A stretch of DNA of 64,000 nucleotides, taken from positions 5,641 through 69,640 of the forward strand of contig JAVBJT010000003.1 in NCBI GenBank assembly GCA_031546845.1, in the 5' to 3' direction. This DNA is from Azoarcus sp031546845 (GTDB lineage: Bacteria > Pseudomonadota > Gammaproteobacteria > Burkholderiales > Rhodocyclaceae). The notes below the pieces were generated by a model. The model did no database searches, was not told where the DNA came from, and was given only the letters and a program-made list of their open reading frames with translations. How positions within the stretch are numbered: position 1 is the stretch's first letter; each line of letters starts with the position of its first letter. Below, piece after piece: positions 55,358-63,292 of the stretch. A program made the translations under genes and the position numbers.

Positions 55358-55800
55358 TCACACCCGATGCCGCGGCGGCGCCCCAAAGGCCTGCAACTGG
55401 CGAATCGCATAGCCGGCGCCCTGCTCGTCGCGCCTGATCTTCGACAGCGAGCGCTCGTTGATGCAGCGTCCGTCAGCGCTCAGGACCAGGGTGCGCGCCG
55501 TGGAACGGCCGGCGTAGCGGCCATTGAAAGCACGGTATGCCGTGCCGATGTGGCCCCGTTTGACAACACACCCGGACGCGTCGCTCCGTCCGAGCGGATC
55601 GCACAATAGGAGAGCACGCCACACACCTCGGGCAGCAAGGCACGCAACAGCCGGAACGCTCGTCCGAGAAACCAGGACTCCCCCCCGTTTGCCGGCACGG
55701 CGTCGAGCAGCACCAGGCGCCGGATCTCGACGCCCTGCCGCGGAGGCAGGCCGTCGAGCCACGCGGGGACAGCGCGCTCCTGAACGGGCAGCGCCCCGCT
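55358..55800 (-). pseudogene. Mom-like GNAT gene with a frameshift and lost start
   Basis: One frame gives IRRLVLLDAVPANGGESWFL, then GRAFRLLRALLPEVCGVLSY. At about 55600 the match moves to another frame, which continues GHIGTAYRAFNGRYAGRSTA, RTLVLSADGRCINERSLSKI and ends ...AFGAPPRHRV. Together they have the pattern of the phage Mom-type GNAT family (LxxVPxNxExxFLxxxxRxL...GHVGTIYQAxNxxY), which modifies adenines in DNA. A frameshift and the absence of a clear start suggest an inactive copy. To its right, up to 56315, no gene is seen. Confidence 0.6.
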
Positions 55801-56260
55801 CTGCCATGGGCGCCGGCACGCGCTACGCGCAACACGCCGCGCCTGCCGGCCTTTGTGAGTGGCAGCAGCACGGAAGTGGCCCACGCCGATTGAAGGCGCT
55901 CGGCCGCCGGCCCATACTGGAATCGCTTCTTGCGGACGTCGTGTCTGCGCAGCCTTCAACACCGCCCATCGCGGGTGGCTTGAAGTCCGGCTCCTGGCTG
56001 GCGTCGCGGTCGTTACCCGCCTTCTGGTGCCAGATTTTCCTGGCTGGCCGCTCGCTTTGGCGATCGGCTCCGTAGCGGGCTTCGCGCCCAGCATCCGGCC
56101 TGCCGGATGCGTGTCATCCGAATCGGTTCGTCCGATTCGCGAGTCCCTGCCTCACTGCATGAGCTGGCCCGAGTTCGCAAGAACCCCGGGCCTCCACCCG
56201 GCACACCGCAAGGTGACGCCACCGAGCCGCTTCGCCCTTCCGGGCGAGGCCCACCCGAAC
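55801..56260. other. Non-coding stretch before the accessory operon
   Basis: No convincing gene is visible. It contains the second copy of the 23-bp repeat (56000-56022) and must hold the promoter of the plus-strand operon that begins at 56316. I could not single out a -10/-35 pair in this GC-rich sequence. Confidence 0.4.
56000..56022 (+). repeat. 23-bp dispersed repeat, copy 2
   Basis: GGCGTCGCGGTCGTTACCCG followed by CCT, one mismatch to 36221-36243. Its position about 290 bases before the first operon gene parallels that of copy 1 about 680 bases before the recombinase. Confidence 0.55.
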
Positions 56261-56301
56261 GGGAACACTGTTTCCCGTCCGGGGATGGGTGTTCCCTTTT
56301 T
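56261..56301 (+). promoter_or_regulatory. Leader with two exclusive hairpins, before 56316
   Basis: GGGAACAC (56261-56268) can pair either with TTCCC (56272-56276) or with GTGTTCCC (56289-56296), which is followed by TTTTT. The second form resembles a terminator placed just ahead of AAAGGAGAA and the ATG. Confidence 0.5.
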
Positions 56302-56315
56302 CAAAGGAGAACGCC

Positions 56316-56492
56316 ATGTTCGCATCGATCGCAACCCGATCCGTCGCACGCACCTGCGTGCTGCTGGGAGGTTCCGGCCAAAGCCGGCCGCCCACCGTGC
56401 AGCCGCAGCCCCTGGCCGCCCTGCTGCGTTCACTGCCTTCCCCGTCGGGAATGGCGGGGGATGCCGATGAATCGCGTCACGTGGGGAGCTGA
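56316..56492 (+). CDS. Small protein, first of the accessory operon
   Basis: The 58-residue ORF (MFASIATRSVARTCVLLGGS...) has a strong AAAGGAGAA ribosome binding site 6 bases before its ATG and ends 2 bases before the next start. It is basic at the N-terminus and proline-rich later. No function is apparent; the signals argue that it is real. Confidence 0.55.
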   Translation: MFASIATRSVARTCVLLGGSGQSRPPTVQPQPLAALLRSLPSPSGMAGDADESRHVGS

Positions 56493-56494
56493 GC

Positions 56495-56695
56495 ATGCTC
56501 AATTCCTATCGCAAGCGCATTGCCGCCATGGCGATCCAACTCGCCAAGGATGACCCGCAACTGGTCAAGGAAGTCATCGCCCGTCTCCGTGAGTCGGGCG
56601 ACATCGAAGCCGACGATCTGGTTTACCTGGACCGGATCGCCGACCGCTGGATCAGGATTGCTCAGGAGAATCTGGTTCGGGGCCAACGACGCTGA
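56495..56695 (+). CDS. Small helical protein
   Basis: A 66-residue, fully helical and charged protein (MLNSYRKRIAAMAIQLAKDDPQ...) that starts 2 bases after the previous stop. Its 3' end overlaps that of the convergent gene 56652-56909 by 44 bp. Nothing suggests an enzyme; a regulator or structural factor is possible. Confidence 0.6.
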   Translation: MLNSYRKRIAAMAIQLAKDDPQLVKEVIARLRESGDIEADDLVYLDRIADRWIRIAQENLVRGQRR

Positions 56696-56909
56696 GTCGC
56701 GGGGGTGGCAACACCCCCTTGGCCTTGGCCATTTCCAAAGCGATCATCTCTAGCAGATCTGGCCGTTCTTCGCCGAGCACGTTGGTCCATTGGGCCAGCG
56801 CCGCCTCGGCGTCGGCTTGCGTTCGCACGCCGTCGAAGTCGATTCCGAGCTTTCGGAACTCCTCGACTTCGGCGGGTGTGAACCGGAGTGAATCGCCTGC
56901 GCGCAGCAT
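56652..56909 (-). CDS. Small hypothetical protein on the opposite strand
   Basis: ATG 56909 after AGGAGAAC gives 85 residues (MLRAGDSLRFTPAEVEEFRKLGIDFDGVRT...). The N-terminal 60 residues look like a compact helical domain. No family is recognised. The frame stays open far upstream, but only this part has a ribosome binding site. Confidence 0.6.
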   Translation of the reverse strand: MLRAGDSLRFTPAEVEEFRKLGIDFDGVRTQADAEAALAQWTNVLGEERPDLLEMIALEMAKAKGVLPPPRLSVVGPEPDSPEQS

Positions 56910-56974
56910 GTTGTCGTTCTCCTGAAAAGGGATTGTCGACCAGCATAGCCAAGCCGTACATCCATGCAACCCCA

Positions 56975-57020
56975 GGGAGACCCAGTCGTCTCCCGGTCGG
57001 GGACGGGTGCCTCCCATTTT
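56975..57020 (+). promoter_or_regulatory. Leader with two exclusive hairpins, before 57038
   Basis: GGGAGAC (56975-56981) pairs perfectly with GTCTCCC (56988-56994); GGGAG could instead pair with CTCCC at 57011-57015, followed by ATTTTC. AAAGGAGAG and ATG come next, the same layout as before 56316. Confidence 0.5.
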
Positions 57021-57037
57021 CTTGAAAGGAGAGTGCC

Positions 57038-57544
57038 ATGCCCCCTGAGAAACGTCCCCGCCCGAGGCGCTCGGGCATCGAAGCAGAAGAAGAGCACGCC
57101 TGGGTCGAGTTCTACCGGCGCGTGCGCAGCGATGCTGTGCTGGCCGCGGAAGTGCTCGCCCAGCTCGACAAGGATGCCGAGATGAAGCGCAATCACCTGG
57201 CGCTGTTCCTGACCTGCAAGGAGAACATCCGGCGGGAAAAGGCGCGCGAGGCCCGCAACAAGCGCATCGGCTACTTCGTGCGCTGGCTTGCCCACGTGCT
57301 GCTCGTGCAGCCCCTGCAGAGCCTGCGCGCCCTCGGCGGCACCAGTCGCGACATCGCGATCGAAATGCTGCCCGAGCCGTCGAGCCAAGCCCGATCGGCA
57401 CCGCGCGCCCTGAGCGCCGCTGCCGACACGGGCACTTCTTCGCCTGGCGAGGTCTTGCCGCCCCGCCGCAACCGCAAGGTGCGGCCCGATGCCCCTGTCC
57501 CCGCGGAGGTAGGCGTGGAGAAAGCCGATCCGGCTTCCTCCTGA
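57038..57544 (+). CDS. Hypothetical protein with a helical core and disordered tail
   Basis: The 168-residue protein starts MPPEKRPRPRRSGIEAEEEH after AAAGGAGAG. The first ~100 residues are helical and charged with a short hydrophobic segment (IGYFVRWLAHVLLVQPL) that might associate with membrane. The last 70 are Pro/Ala/Ser-rich and probably disordered. No family is recognised. Confidence 0.6.
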   Translation: MPPEKRPRPRRSGIEAEEEHAWVEFYRRVRSDAVLAAEVLAQLDKDAEMKRNHLALFLTCKENIRREKAREARNKRIGYFVRWLAHVLLVQPLQSLRALGGTSRDIAIEMLPEPSSQARSAPRALSAAADTGTSSPGEVLPPRRNRKVRPDAPVPAEVGVEKADPASS

Positions 57545-57719
57545 GCAGCGAGAAGCCCACGCGACCTGGCGTCCTTCGACGCCGGTCCGTGCGGCCTCGC
57601 CCCGCTGCCCCGCGCCACACCCCCGATTTCCTAGCCCCGGCCACCGGCCGCGGGCGCTTCACCCCTCGCCGCCGGGCGCTTGCACGGCGGCCTCCCATCA
57701 CTTTTCGGAGCCAACCACC

Positions 57720-58310
57720 ATGAGTACCGTTTCCGACATCCTGCGTGCGACCGAACACCATGCCGAGCGCGCCATCGTCCAGGAGTTGCATCTGATGATG
57801 AAGCAGGTCCTGAAGATGCGCGCCAGCCTCGCCCTCGATGACAGGGACTACGCGGACGCCCTGCTGCTGAAGCTGGATCGCCTGCGCGACGATCAGGTCG
57901 TGCGTCCGATCGGCGCTTCCGAAGCGCTGCCGATGCCGCCCTTGCCGCCGCTGCCGACCCTCGACGAGTTGTTGCCGCGTTCCCCGAGCGACTACGAGGT
58001 GCGCTTCTTCGCTCGCGAATACGGTGACCTTGAGGATGTGGCCGTCGTCGAGAGCTTCCCGCTCGCCGTGCAACTGGCCGTTGATCGGCATCAGGCGGAG
58101 CCGGACGATCTGACCGAAGCCGACTGGACCCAGGGCCGCGGCACGCTCACCGTGCGCTCGCACCAAGGCACCGTGCTGGTTCGCGTCGAAGCGATCGAGA
58201 CGCCGATTCCGCCCGTGCAACTGCATGTCGCACGGGCGTGCATGGCACTCGAGAACGGGGACCACGGACCGGCGCAGCAGCTCTTCACGGGGTTGCGCCA
58301 GGCCGCCTGA
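57720..58310 (+). CDS. Hypothetical accessory protein
   Basis: The 196-residue protein has a helical N-terminus (ILRATEHHAERAIVQELHLM), a proline-rich hinge (LPMPPLPPLPTLDELLP) and a beta-rich C-terminal domain (YEVRFFAREYGDLEDVAVVE, GTLTVRSHQGTVLVRVEAIE). No motif is recognised. It ends 1 base before the next start, so the two are coupled. Confidence 0.65.
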   Translation: MSTVSDILRATEHHAERAIVQELHLMMKQVLKMRASLALDDRDYADALLLKLDRLRDDQVVRPIGASEALPMPPLPPLPTLDELLPRSPSDYEVRFFAREYGDLEDVAVVESFPLAVQLAVDRHQAEPDDLTEADWTQGRGTLTVRSHQGTVLVRVEAIETPIPPVQLHVARACMALENGDHGPAQQLFTGLRQAA

Positions 58311-58311
58311 G

Positions 58312-58554
58312 ATGGCCGCCGACCTCCAACGCGCCATCGCGTTCATTCGCGATTGCGCCCGAAGACGCGGCGATATCAGCGTCGAATTCGCCGAAAGCCA
58401 CCGCTTTCACGAACTGATCGTTACCGCGGATGGCGAACTGGCCATCAACGCTTATGCCGGCGAGCCGGTGCTGATCGCCACCACGCTCGAGGAACTCCCC
58501 GAGCCGGTGATCGGTCGGCTGCTGACCGCCTGCGCCGAGTCTGGCCACCCCTAA
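58312..58554 (+). CDS. Small hypothetical protein
   Basis: An 80-residue acidic protein (MAADLQRAIAFIRDCARRRG...) starting 1 base after the previous stop (TGAGATG). It appears to be one small alpha/beta domain. Function unknown. Confidence 0.6.
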   Translation: MAADLQRAIAFIRDCARRRGDISVEFAESHRFHELIVTADGELAINAYAGEPVLIATTLEELPEPVIGRLLTACAESGHP

Positions 58555-58634
58555 CCCCTGTCGCCGCCCACCCGGACGGCCAGTAAAGGACGTGTCCCAC
58601 CCGGAGCGCCGTCCATTTCTTGGAGCCCACCAGC

Positions 58635-58736
58635 ATGGCCGTACAAGAACCCTTGACTGCCCGCCTTGTCCCGGGCATCGAAGGCAACGCCGCGATCACG
58701 CACGCATCCGAACCGGCCACGACGGCCGAGCACTGA
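58635..58736 (+). CDS. 33-residue ORF with ribosome binding site
   Basis: ATG 58635 lies 9 bases after TTGGAG. The product (MAVQEPLTARLVPGIEGNAA...) has no cysteine or membrane segment. It could be a leader peptide for the methyltransferase gene 94 bp downstream, between which lies a perfect 10-bp hairpin (CCCGACGGGG / CCCCGTCGGG). Low certainty. Confidence 0.35.
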   Translation: MAVQEPLTARLVPGIEGNAAITHASEPATTAEH

Positions 58737-58829
58737 CACCCGAGGCCACGCGGCCTCTTCTTTCACCCGACGGGGGATCCCTCCCCGTCGGGCGTGGGCT
58801 TCTCTCGTCTCTCTCAAACGGAGCAGAGC

Positions 58830-60032
58830 ATGTCCACGACAACCTGGACCGACGCGCCCACGCCGGCTTTCACGGCCGAGCAATTTCCCCGCATCCTCGG
58901 ATGCCTGACCCTGGCCGCACCGCGCGACCGAAGCACGCTGACGATTCTCGGTCTGCACGCCATCAACCCGCGCCCTGCGGCCAACGGCCCGGCCCGGATC
59001 GCCTTGCGGCTCGACGACGCCTTGGTTGCTGCCATTGAAGCGACTGGGGCGATCTATCCGCTACGCCATGCCAAGGTCGGCGACAACTACTGCGTCGCGT
59101 ACATCGCGGAGCAGCGCACGCTGTGGCTGAAGTACCAGCAGATCATCGGATCCCGCCTGCTGATCGGTCTCACGGACGCCCAGGCCGCAAGGTTCGAAGA
59201 CGCGATCCAGCAGCTTCTCCGGCCACGGCACACGGCAGCCCCGGATCTCGGTGGGGCGACACTGCTCGACGAGATCGCCCTGTTGACCGTCCGCGGGCCG
59301 CGCATCGAGCTGCCGACGCTGCAACTGCAGCACTACCCGCGCATCAAGGCGCTGATCCAGCAAGCCGGGGGACGCTATGCCCGCAATGGCTTCGCGTTCG
59401 GGGCCGGTTGCGATGTCGAAGCCGTGCTCGCTCAACTTCTGGTCGGTGAACAACCCAATCCGAAGAAAGAGCGCCAGGCGTTCTTCACGCCGCCCGAACT
59501 CGCGAACGATACGGTGGCCGTGGCCGCACAAGCGCTGGGCAGCCTTGCCGGCAAGCGGGTTCTCGAACCCTCCGCCGGCGACGGTGCGCTGGCCGACGAA
59601 GCCCGCGCCGCCGGCGCCGACGTGCTCGCCGTCGAAATCGACGGTCCGAGCGCGCAGATTCTGCACGACAAGGGCTACGAGGTGCTGGAGCGCGACTTCC
59701 TGTCGCTGAGTCCCGACGAAACCGGCCTGTTCGATGCGGTCATCGCCAATCCGCCGTTCCGGCGCGACCAGGATGTGGCCCATGTGAACCACATGTGGCG
59801 CTTCCTGCGTCCCGGCGGCGTGCTGGTCAGCATCATGTCGCCCAGTTGGCAAACGGGCCGCACGCGAGCGCAGCTGGAGTTCCGCGACTTCGCCGAAGCG
59901 AAGGCCGCGCGCATCGAGGAGTTGCCAGCCGGCGCGTTCAAGGCGGCCGGCTCCAACGTTGCCGTGCTGCGGGTCCTGCTGTTTCAGCCGGCGAACGCAT
60001 CGATTCCGCTCGCCGCCGAGCAGTTGGCGTGA
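58830..60032 (+). CDS. SAM-dependent DNA methyltransferase-like protein
   Basis: The 400-residue protein has a ~215-residue N-terminal domain (LDDALVAAIEATGAIYPLRH and following) and a Rossmann methyltransferase domain with FFTPPELAND, the SAM motif LEPSAGDGALADEA and the catalytic NPPF (FDAVIANPPFRRDQDVAHVN) of N6-adenine or related enzymes. No restriction nuclease is adjacent, so it is an orphan methylase, possibly for anti-restriction. ATG 58830 is preferred over 58794. Confidence 0.85.
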   Translation: MSTTTWTDAPTPAFTAEQFPRILGCLTLAAPRDRSTLTILGLHAINPRPAANGPARIALRLDDALVAAIEATGAIYPLRHAKVGDNYCVAYIAEQRTLWLKYQQIIGSRLLIGLTDAQAARFEDAIQQLLRPRHTAAPDLGGATLLDEIALLTVRGPRIELPTLQLQHYPRIKALIQQAGGRYARNGFAFGAGCDVEAVLAQLLVGEQPNPKKERQAFFTPPELANDTVAVAAQALGSLAGKRVLEPSAGDGALADEARAAGADVLAVEIDGPSAQILHDKGYEVLERDFLSLSPDETGLFDAVIANPPFRRDQDVAHVNHMWRFLRPGGVLVSIMSPSWQTGRTRAQLEFRDFAEAKAARIEELPAGAFKAAGSNVAVLRVLLFQPANASIPLAAEQLA

Positions 60033-60042
60033 GGTGCCGATC

Positions 60043-60714
60043 ATGACCACCGTTACGCTCAATCCGGAGCGTCAGCTCTATGTCCTCGACCATGGCCACG
60101 GCTACACGTGCTTCGGTTTCGCCAACGCGCGGGATCACGCCAACCAGATCGCCGGGCGCCTGGGGCGACCGGATCTCGCCTTCGACGCCGAGGACTTCAG
60201 CGCGCTCAGCGGCTACCAGAAGTACCTTTCGGGCGTGCAGGCCTGGGGCGCATCGCCCCTGAGCCGGCAGACCTACTTCGATCCCGGCACGGATCCCAAG
60301 GCGGCCCGGGTGCTGGAGCGCTGCCGCAGTGCCGGCAGCAAGGTCCGCCTGATCCATGGCGACCCGGCGACGGGCCGTGCCTGGCTCGACGAGCATGACG
60401 TCGTCGGCAGGATCGGCCGCTCAACGGGAGCGCTCAAGGTTCCCCTGCTGGTCGAGCCAGGAGAGAGCGGCGGCACCGCCATCCTCACGGCATGCCTGCT
60501 GGGGATCGTGGACTGGAAAAGCGGCGAGTTCATCTTCCGCCATCCTGCCTACCGCACGCCGGATCTCTCGATCCGACGCGGGGATACCGCGGACCTCCCC
60601 TGGGAGGTTCATGGCGCCGACGGCGTCGTCGCCCGCTTTTCCGAGGTCGGAAAGGCCGGAGCTTATGTCGCGTTCATGTGCGGCAAGACCGTCGAGCTGC
60701 GCATCTTCCAGTAA
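60043..60714 (+). CDS. Hypothetical protein behind the methyltransferase
   Basis: The 223-residue protein starts 10 bases after the methyltransferase stop, so it is co-transcribed with it. It has a hydrophilic alpha/beta N-terminus (LYVLDHGHGYTCFGFANARD) and a C-terminal half rich in beta strands (VPLLVEPGESGGTAILTACL; AGAYVAFMCGKTVELRIF). No known motif. Confidence 0.65.
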   Translation: MTTVTLNPERQLYVLDHGHGYTCFGFANARDHANQIAGRLGRPDLAFDAEDFSALSGYQKYLSGVQAWGASPLSRQTYFDPGTDPKAARVLERCRSAGSKVRLIHGDPATGRAWLDEHDVVGRIGRSTGALKVPLLVEPGESGGTAILTACLLGIVDWKSGEFIFRHPAYRTPDLSIRRGDTADLPWEVHGADGVVARFSEVGKAGAYVAFMCGKTVELRIFQ

Positions 60715-60786
60715 TCCCGGCCCGTCCGCTTGACGGGCAGTTCTTGCGCGGCGCCCCAGGCGGGCACTGCGCCCAGGAGAATTTGC

Positions 60787-61311
60787 ATGATCCAGAACCC
60801 AATGCCGGAGGTTGCCGCACGGCGACCGGCCGAAATGTATTTCGAGACCATCAAGGCACGCGCCCGACGGATTTTCGTCGCCGCGGTCGAAGCCGAGGCG
60901 GCTTATCGCGGTGTCCACAGCGACGGCGACAGCCCGAGCTACCGGGCTTTGCTGCCCTTCATCCGCATGGTCGCCGCCGAACGCGACAGCCTGCGTGAAT
61001 TCGTGCTGTCGCTGCCAGCGCCGGCCCGAGAGGACTGGCTGGCGCGACAGGCGCGCGGGCAGGCCGAGCGCAACCAATACCACTGGTCACAGTTGCTCCT
61101 GCAGGTGCGCGTCGCCGGCCAGCGCCGGATCGACAACTGGGACATTCGTTGCCTCGGCGGCTTGATCGAGTTGTTCCCCAACTGCGTGCCCAGGTCCTGG
61201 CGCCGCGCCACGCTCTACAGCTACATCGCTGAGACGTCCGGCGCGTGGCGCGTCAGCGCAGGGCCTGCAACCCCGAGTTTCCCCCACGGCACAGGCCATC
61301 CACGGTCCTGA
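60787..61311 (+). CDS. Hypothetical helical protein
   Basis: ATG 60787 follows AGGAGAA and a GCCCGTC/GACGGGC hairpin. The 174-residue protein is mostly helical and basic, with WLARQARGQAERNQYHWSQL and LGGLIELFPNCVPRSW. Its last ~20 residues look like read-through of low-complexity sequence. No family is recognised. Confidence 0.6.
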   Translation: MIQNPMPEVAARRPAEMYFETIKARARRIFVAAVEAEAAYRGVHSDGDSPSYRALLPFIRMVAAERDSLREFVLSLPAPAREDWLARQARGQAERNQYHWSQLLLQVRVAGQRRIDNWDIRCLGGLIELFPNCVPRSWRRATLYSYIAETSGAWRVSAGPATPSFPHGTGHPRS

Positions 61312-61358
61312 TCGCCACGGTTTCCCCGTCCGCCTGACCGGCGGACATCTTGTCACCC

Positions 61359-61404
61359 CGAGGGGCATACCGCTGCCCCTTGGGGCCGGTTCGTCCCTCG
61401 TTTT
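61359..61404 (+). promoter_or_regulatory. Leader with two exclusive hairpins, before 61423
   Basis: AGGGGCA (61361-61367) pairs with TGCCCCT (61374-61380), while CGAGGG (61359-61364) can pair with CCCTCG (61395-61400), followed by TTTT. Then come AAGGAGAAAACG and the ATG. This is the same A / A' / A'' logic as at 56.26, 56.98 and 63.24 kb. Confidence 0.5.
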
Positions 61405-61422
61405 CCTTTCAAGGAGAAAACG

Positions 61423-61881
61423 ATGAACCATGACTCATCCACGCCGCAAACGGCGTCAGCCATGTCCGACAAAGAACGGCTGGCTCGCAACAAGGAAATC
61501 CTGCTCGATGCGCTCACGCATGCTGGCGCATTCCGGGCCTGCGTGACTTACCAAGGCGGCGGCGATGAAGGCTCCGATGAAGGCGTCAGTGTCTTCGGCG
61601 CCGACAACGCGTCCCTCGAACTGTCCGGCACCGTCTCACTGTTCTTCGAGTGCTACGGCCAAGAAGACGGACAGTGGAAGACCGCGATCGTGCAGCAGGA
61701 ACAGCCGCTGGACGCTGCGCTCTGCGACTACGCGATGGAGGCGGTCAACCAGCACCACAGCGGTTGGGAAAATAACGAGGGAGGCTACGGCGAGGTCGTC
61801 TTCGAGTGCGAGACCGGAACGGTTCGCATCGGGCACAACGACTATGTCGTCAAGTCCGACTACACGGAGACCGTGCTATGA
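61423..61881 (+). CDS. DUF6878-like protein
   Basis: The 152-residue acidic protein contains NQHHSGWENNEGGYGEVVFE and the preceding FECYGQEDG segment, which I recognise as the DUF6878 pattern. The domain has no assigned activity. A strong ribosome binding site (AAGGAGAA) precedes the ATG. Its stop overlaps the next start (ATGA). Confidence 0.65.
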   Translation: MNHDSSTPQTASAMSDKERLARNKEILLDALTHAGAFRACVTYQGGGDEGSDEGVSVFGADNASLELSGTVSLFFECYGQEDGQWKTAIVQQEQPLDAALCDYAMEAVNQHHSGWENNEGGYGEVVFECETGTVRIGHNDYVVKSDYTETVL

Positions 61882-62627
61882 AGGCCCATGTCTCCTTGGC
61901 TTGTTGGCCGGGCCTGCGCCATGACGAAGCCGCGCAACACCTCTCCTCGCCGCCGGTCGAGCCTTGCTTCGGCCGTCTGTCGACCGAACACGTGCAACTG
62001 GTGCCGCAAAGCCGGGGGCAGCTCGACGACATCCTCGTCGATGCACTGAGCCAGGCCTTCCCGGCCACGCGCTTCCGGCTCCATGCCAACGTCCGGGTAC
62101 TGCCTCGGCATGTCTTGGCGGACCTGTCCAGCTTCGCATTGCATGCCGAATGGTTCACCCAGGCAGCGCGCATCAGCCAGCGCCTGAACGCGCCCGCCTA
62201 CACCGTGCATGCGGGGCGGCGCAGCCAGACGACGCTGGGCGGCATGCTGGACAACGCCCGCCGCTGCGCGGACTTGTTCGGTTGCCCAATCGGCGTCGAG
62301 GGCCACTATCCGACCCGGGAGGACACCTGGCTGGTGTCCAGTTGGGAGGAATACCGGACGCTGTTCGAATCGGGTGTGCCCTACGCCCTGGACCTGTCGC
62401 ATCTGCACATCGTGGCCGCCCGCAGCGGACGGCGCGAGGAGACGCTTGTCGCCGAGATGCTGGCTTGCGAACGCTGCCTGGAAATCCACGTCAGCGCCAA
62501 CGACGGGCGCAGCGACAGTCACGACGTGTGCCCGGAACCTCCTTGGTGGTTCGCGCTGCTACCGGCGGCACACCCGGCTGCCGTGATCTTCTCCGAGGGG
62601 AACCACCGGCGCGACGAACCTGCATGA
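61878..62627 (+). CDS. TIM-barrel protein resembling DUF692/xylose-isomerase-like enzymes
   Basis: The 249-residue protein has a series of possible metal ligands in TIM-barrel order: LHAEWF, YTVHAG, GVEGHYPT, YALDLSHLHIV, LEIHVSANDGRSDSHD and IFSEGN. The His/Glu/Asp set is as in endonuclease IV, xylose isomerase and DUF692 (MbnB/TglH-like) proteins, the last of which are iron enzymes acting on peptide cysteines. No precursor peptide is obvious next to it. Start chosen at the ATGA overlap with the DUF6878-like gene. Confidence 0.6.
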   Translation: MKAHVSLACWPGLRHDEAAQHLSSPPVEPCFGRLSTEHVQLVPQSRGQLDDILVDALSQAFPATRFRLHANVRVLPRHVLADLSSFALHAEWFTQAARISQRLNAPAYTVHAGRRSQTTLGGMLDNARRCADLFGCPIGVEGHYPTREDTWLVSSWEEYRTLFESGVPYALDLSHLHIVAARSGRREETLVAEMLACERCLEIHVSANDGRSDSHDVCPEPPWWFALLPAAHPAAVIFSEGNHRRDEPA

Positions 62628-62664
62628 CGCATCGCCGGCCTATGGCATCGCACCGGATGGCTCG

Positions 62665-62877
62665 GTGAAGCTGAACGTCGCCGGGCAGGCGCTGGTTGCG
62701 CAGTACCACGCGATCACGTCTCGTTTCGAAGCATTGCAGCGCAGTTGGGCCGAAGCCGAGATTATCGCGCTTTTTGTAAGGCATCCCGCGGCGCGCACCT
62801 TCGCGCTGAACGTGTTCTCGAACTGGGAGTACGACGACTCCGGGGAGGTCTACCTGGGCGGCTTCTGTCAGGCGTGA
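62665..62877 (+). CDS. Small protein at the end of the operon
   Basis: A GTG start gives 70 residues (VKLNVAGQALVAQYHAITSR...NWEYDDSGEVYLGGF). The same frame is open upstream without ATG, back into the end of the previous gene, so the true start is uncertain or an indel has separated it from one. An intrinsic terminator follows about 100 bp downstream. Confidence 0.5.
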   Translation: MKLNVAGQALVAQYHAITSRFEALQRSWAEAEIIALFVRHPAARTFALNVFSNWEYDDSGEVYLGGFCQA

Positions 62878-62974
62878 AGCGGCACTGGCGCCGTTCGGCC
62901 TGACCTAGACCGATCTGGCGCCCATGCCGATCCAGCGCGAGGCACCAATCCTGTCTCATCGCTGACCATGCGAT

Positions 62975-63012
62975 CCCGGCCCACCTTCATCTGTGGCCGG
63001 GGCCGCTTTTTT
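62975..63012 (+). terminator. Rho-independent terminator closing the accessory operon
   Basis: CCCGGCC (62975-62981) pairs with GGCCGGG (62995-63001), or CGGCCC with GGGCCG, and TTTTTT follows at 63007-63012. It lies behind the last small gene and before the radC leader. The rest of 62878-63292 shows no gene. Confidence 0.7.
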
Positions 63013-63236
63013 CTGCCTGACCCATCCCGGAGCAGCCGGGCCGCTGCACCCAACGCGCCGCATGCCGCGGGCTTTGGGGATTGAACCGCCTTCGCCATCG
63101 ATCCCATGCGAACGGGTAGACGAGAGAATTCCTCCCAAACCTGCGCTCCGTCATGGAGCCATCCGGCCCCAGCCGGCGCCGCAGACGTCAACTGCCTCAT
63201 CGCACCGGTCGCGCAAGCGGCCTGCATCCCAACCAC

Positions 63237-63280
63237 GCGGGACACCGATCCCGCTGGAGGGGCCGGTGTTCCCGCATTCA
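63237..63280 (+). promoter_or_regulatory. Leader with two exclusive hairpins, before radC
   Basis: GCGGGA (63237-63242) pairs with TCCCGC (63249-63254), while the longer GCGGGACACCG can pair, with one bulged base, with CGGTGTTCCCGC (63264-63275). AAAGGAGAAC and the ATG follow directly. Confidence 0.5.
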
Positions 63281-63292
63281 AAGGAGAACATC

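Noticed and set aside
56652..58346. 564-codon minus-strand frame
   Set aside because: Only its last 85 codons, after a clear ribosome binding site at 56909, look like a gene; the rest is antisense to two plus-strand genes.
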